Shown here: one piece after another, positions 62,713 through 64,000 of the stretch
Numbering within the stretch: position 1 is the first letter of the stretch
Layout: every line of letters begins with the position of its first letter
Made by a program: the position numbers and the translations under genes
Notes under the pieces: generated by a model
What the model saw: the letters and a program-made list of their open reading frames with translations, nothing else
Database searches by the model: none
What the model was told of the DNA's origin: nothing
NCBI RefSeq assembly: GCF_026241195.1
Contig: NZ_JAPFQO010000001.1
Coordinates: 434,001-498,000 of the forward strand
From: Pontibacter anaerobius
Lineage (GTDB): Bacteria; Bacteroidota; Bacteroidia; Cytophagales; Hymenobacteraceae
DNA length: 64,000 bases
Direction: 5' to 3'

Positions 62713-63165
62713 CTACTCTTTATTTTTTGTATCGATGGTAATCGTAACCGGACCATCGTTCAGCAGCGATACTTTCATGTCTGCCCCAAACTCTCCCGTC
62801 TGCACAGGCTTGCCCATCGCCTCCTCCATCAGCTGCACAAAGCGCTCATACAAGGGTATGGACACAGCAGGCGGGGCCGCGTTGATGTAGGAGGGGCGGT
62901 TGCCTTTTTTGGTGTTGGCGTAGAGCGTAAACTGGCTGATGACCAGTACATCGCCGTCCACATCTTTTACGCTTAAATTCATCTTGCCCTCATCGTCTGA
63001 GAAGATGCGCAGCGCGGCTACTTTGCCGGCCATCCACTTCAGGTCTTCCTCGGTATCGTCGGAGGTGAAGCCGGCTAGCAGCAGCAGCCCCGGCCCGATT
63101 TGCCCTTTGGTGCTACCCTCAATCTCCACAGCAGCCTGTGTCACCCGCTGAATCACAATTCGCAT
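62713..63165 (-). CDS. dtd: D-aminoacyl-tRNA deacylase
   Basis: DTD removes D-amino acids and misplaced glycine from tRNA. The 150-residue product starts MRIVIQRVTQAAVEI at 63165; an upstream in-frame ATG at 63192 adds nine unconserved residues and overlaps a promoter box. Active-site motifs are ISQFTLYANTKKGNRPS near residue 76 (the SQFTL block) and the Gly-Pro motif LLNDGPVTI near 136. LLLLAGFTSDDTEEDLKWMAGKVAALRIFSDDEGKMN also fits the family. It appears to be a single gene with its own promoter. Confidence 0.95.
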   Translation of the reverse strand: MRIVIQRVTQAAVEIEGSTKGQIGPGLLLLAGFTSDDTEEDLKWMAGKVAALRIFSDDEGKMNLSVKDVDGDVLVISQFTLYANTKKGNRPSYINAAPPAVSIPLYERFVQLMEEAMGKPVQTGEFGADMKVSLLNDGPVTITIDTKNKE

Positions 63166-63189
63166 AGTTTGCCATACTTTGGTTCGGGG

Positions 63190-63197
63190 CAAAGATA
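63190..63197 (-). promoter_or_regulatory. -7 promoter box (TATCTTTG) for dtd
   Basis: TATCTTTG on the minus strand ends 24 nt before the ATG at 63165. The spacing resembles the box of the OmpA/PD40 gene. Confidence 0.45.
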
Positions 63198-63264
63198 AGC
63201 ATTTGAGGAATGGGAAAACTGAAAGTATGGGAGTGGGGCAAGTACCACAATCTAGCCACCGGGC

Positions 63265-63906
63265 TTAATCCACATACCCCTCATACAGGATTCTGCTTAC
63301 CTTGCCTTTCTGCATGTAAAAGCGCAGGGTAACGGGTGCACCCTCTCTGGCAGAGGCGATGATCTCACTTGGGGTATGGGTTATTTTGATGTCTTTGCCC
63401 TGCGATTTGAGGCGGCTCACCAACTCGGCTTGTGTCATGCCCACCCGTAGGTTATTGCGCAGTTTTATGTCTGCGCTGCGAATATCAGCCATCTGCAGGT
63501 GCAGGTCGCCGGAATGGGAGGGGGCATAAAACTCCATGGATGATTTCCCGAACCGGATGGTGTAGATGGTATCGGTAACTTCCGCTGCGTGGCGGTTCTC
63601 GATGGCATCGGCATCCACGGTAAAATCGGCGTCAATTCGGTCGAAGTAGGTCGTCAGGTCATTGCTTTGCTGGCGGTTGGCCACGAAGGGGTTGCCTAGG
63701 AGATCGAGGGTGCCGGGGGGGCGGGTGCTGTGCACGGCAGTGGTGTCAGGCTCCGTAGCGGCGCGGCGCTCAAACGGCACGTCTGCCTCTTCTTCCGATG
63801 ATTTGTCGGTGCAGGCGGTGGCAATGGTATGGACAAGCAGCAGCAACAGGAGCAGCCGGGCTTTCAGGCTGCACTTATAGCAGATGCTGTAAGGGCGGAC
63901 GAACAT
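63265..63906 (-). CDS. Putative lipoprotein of unknown function
   Basis: The 213-residue product has a hydrophobic N-terminus (LLLLLLLVHTIATAC) ending in a plausible lipobox Cys near residue 32, then an acidic, low-complexity stretch (about 33-70). The C-terminal half contains DIKLRNNLRVGMTQAELVSRLKSQGKDI and a final beta pair (TLRFYMQKGKVSRILYEGYVD), similar in style to SmpA/BamE-like small domains, but I cannot name the family. It is probably anchored in the envelope. The gene stands alone. Nothing recognisable follows to the window end (63907-64000). Confidence 0.65.
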   Translation of the reverse strand: MFVRPYSICYKCSLKARLLLLLLLVHTIATACTDKSSEEEADVPFERRAATEPDTTAVHSTRPPGTLDLLGNPFVANRQQSNDLTTYFDRIDADFTVDADAIENRHAAEVTDTIYTIRFGKSSMEFYAPSHSGDLHLQMADIRSADIKLRNNLRVGMTQAELVSRLKSQGKDIKITHTPSEIIASAREGAPVTLRFYMQKGKVSRILYEGYVD

Positions 63907-64000
63907 AGTGAACGATGTATATAAGTATGAGGTGCGGGTAAACTATACTTGCATACGAGAATCTACCGCCCAAAAGTTATAGCTAAAACAGCTGCCGTGG

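Overview
The window comes from the chromosome of a Bacteroidota member of the order Cytophagales, most likely Hymenobacteraceae and close to Pontibacter. This is inferred from gene content; no search was run. The pointers are a SusC/SusD pair, a PorQ homologue of the type IX secretion system, DUF3857, DUF6702 and DUF4184 proteins, -7 promoter boxes of the form TAnnTTTG, and genes without Shine-Dalgarno sites. I see no tRNA, rRNA, CRISPR array, prophage or complete insertion sequence.

Layout. 1-931: 5' part of a secreted protein gene. 1.1-4.4 kb: 5'-nucleotidase split over two genes, then dnaA. 4.4-7.1 kb: bPH-like membrane protein, OsmC and GH3-family genes. 7.8-12.1 kb: dxr, rseP, a LysM protein and a DUF6702 protein. 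12.1-15 kb (minus strand): DUF4184 and OmpA/PD40 proteins. 15.2-20.3 kb: lon, porQ and hslU. 20.5-25 kb: DUF3857 protein, a probably frameshifted small gene, an SDR, a DinB protein and a zinc-ribbon/HTH protein derived from an IS1-type transposase.

25.9-40.1 kb is a coherent acetate/propionate module on the plus strand. It holds a porin, DUF4212 subunit, acetate-type Na+/solute symporter, small membrane protein, SLC5-histidine kinase hybrid (CrbS-like), receiver-only response regulator, one reading frame joining a propionyl-CoA-synthetase-like enzyme to acetyl-CoA synthetase, a cNMP/CBS/DUF294 nucleotidyltransferase-like protein and a DEDDh exonuclease.

40.6-49.5 kb: an orphan N-terminal half of a Bacteroidota-type RluA protein, DUF1801, NUDIX, PlsC, gatC, a large membrane/TPR protein, a LolD-type ATPase, PduO and ilvE. 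49.6-56.7 kb: prfB with its programmed frameshift, susC, susD and rnhB. 56.9-63.9 kb: a response regulator and CHASE3-type histidine kinase (minus), gcvT, comB, then a MazG-like protein, a beta-barrel protein, dtd and a lipoprotein (minus).

The least explained feature is intergenic. A composite element of about 0.5 kb occurs three times, always in plus orientation, at about 7.3, 25.1 and 36.8 kb. Its core of about 240 nt can form helices, several of which are kept by compensatory or wobble changes between copies. It is followed by two modules of paired hairpins whose stems differ between copies but remain base-paired. Single modules also occur alone elsewhere in the window. A second global signal is the word AAGTATA/TATACTT, which is strongly over-represented on both strands, inside genes and between them.
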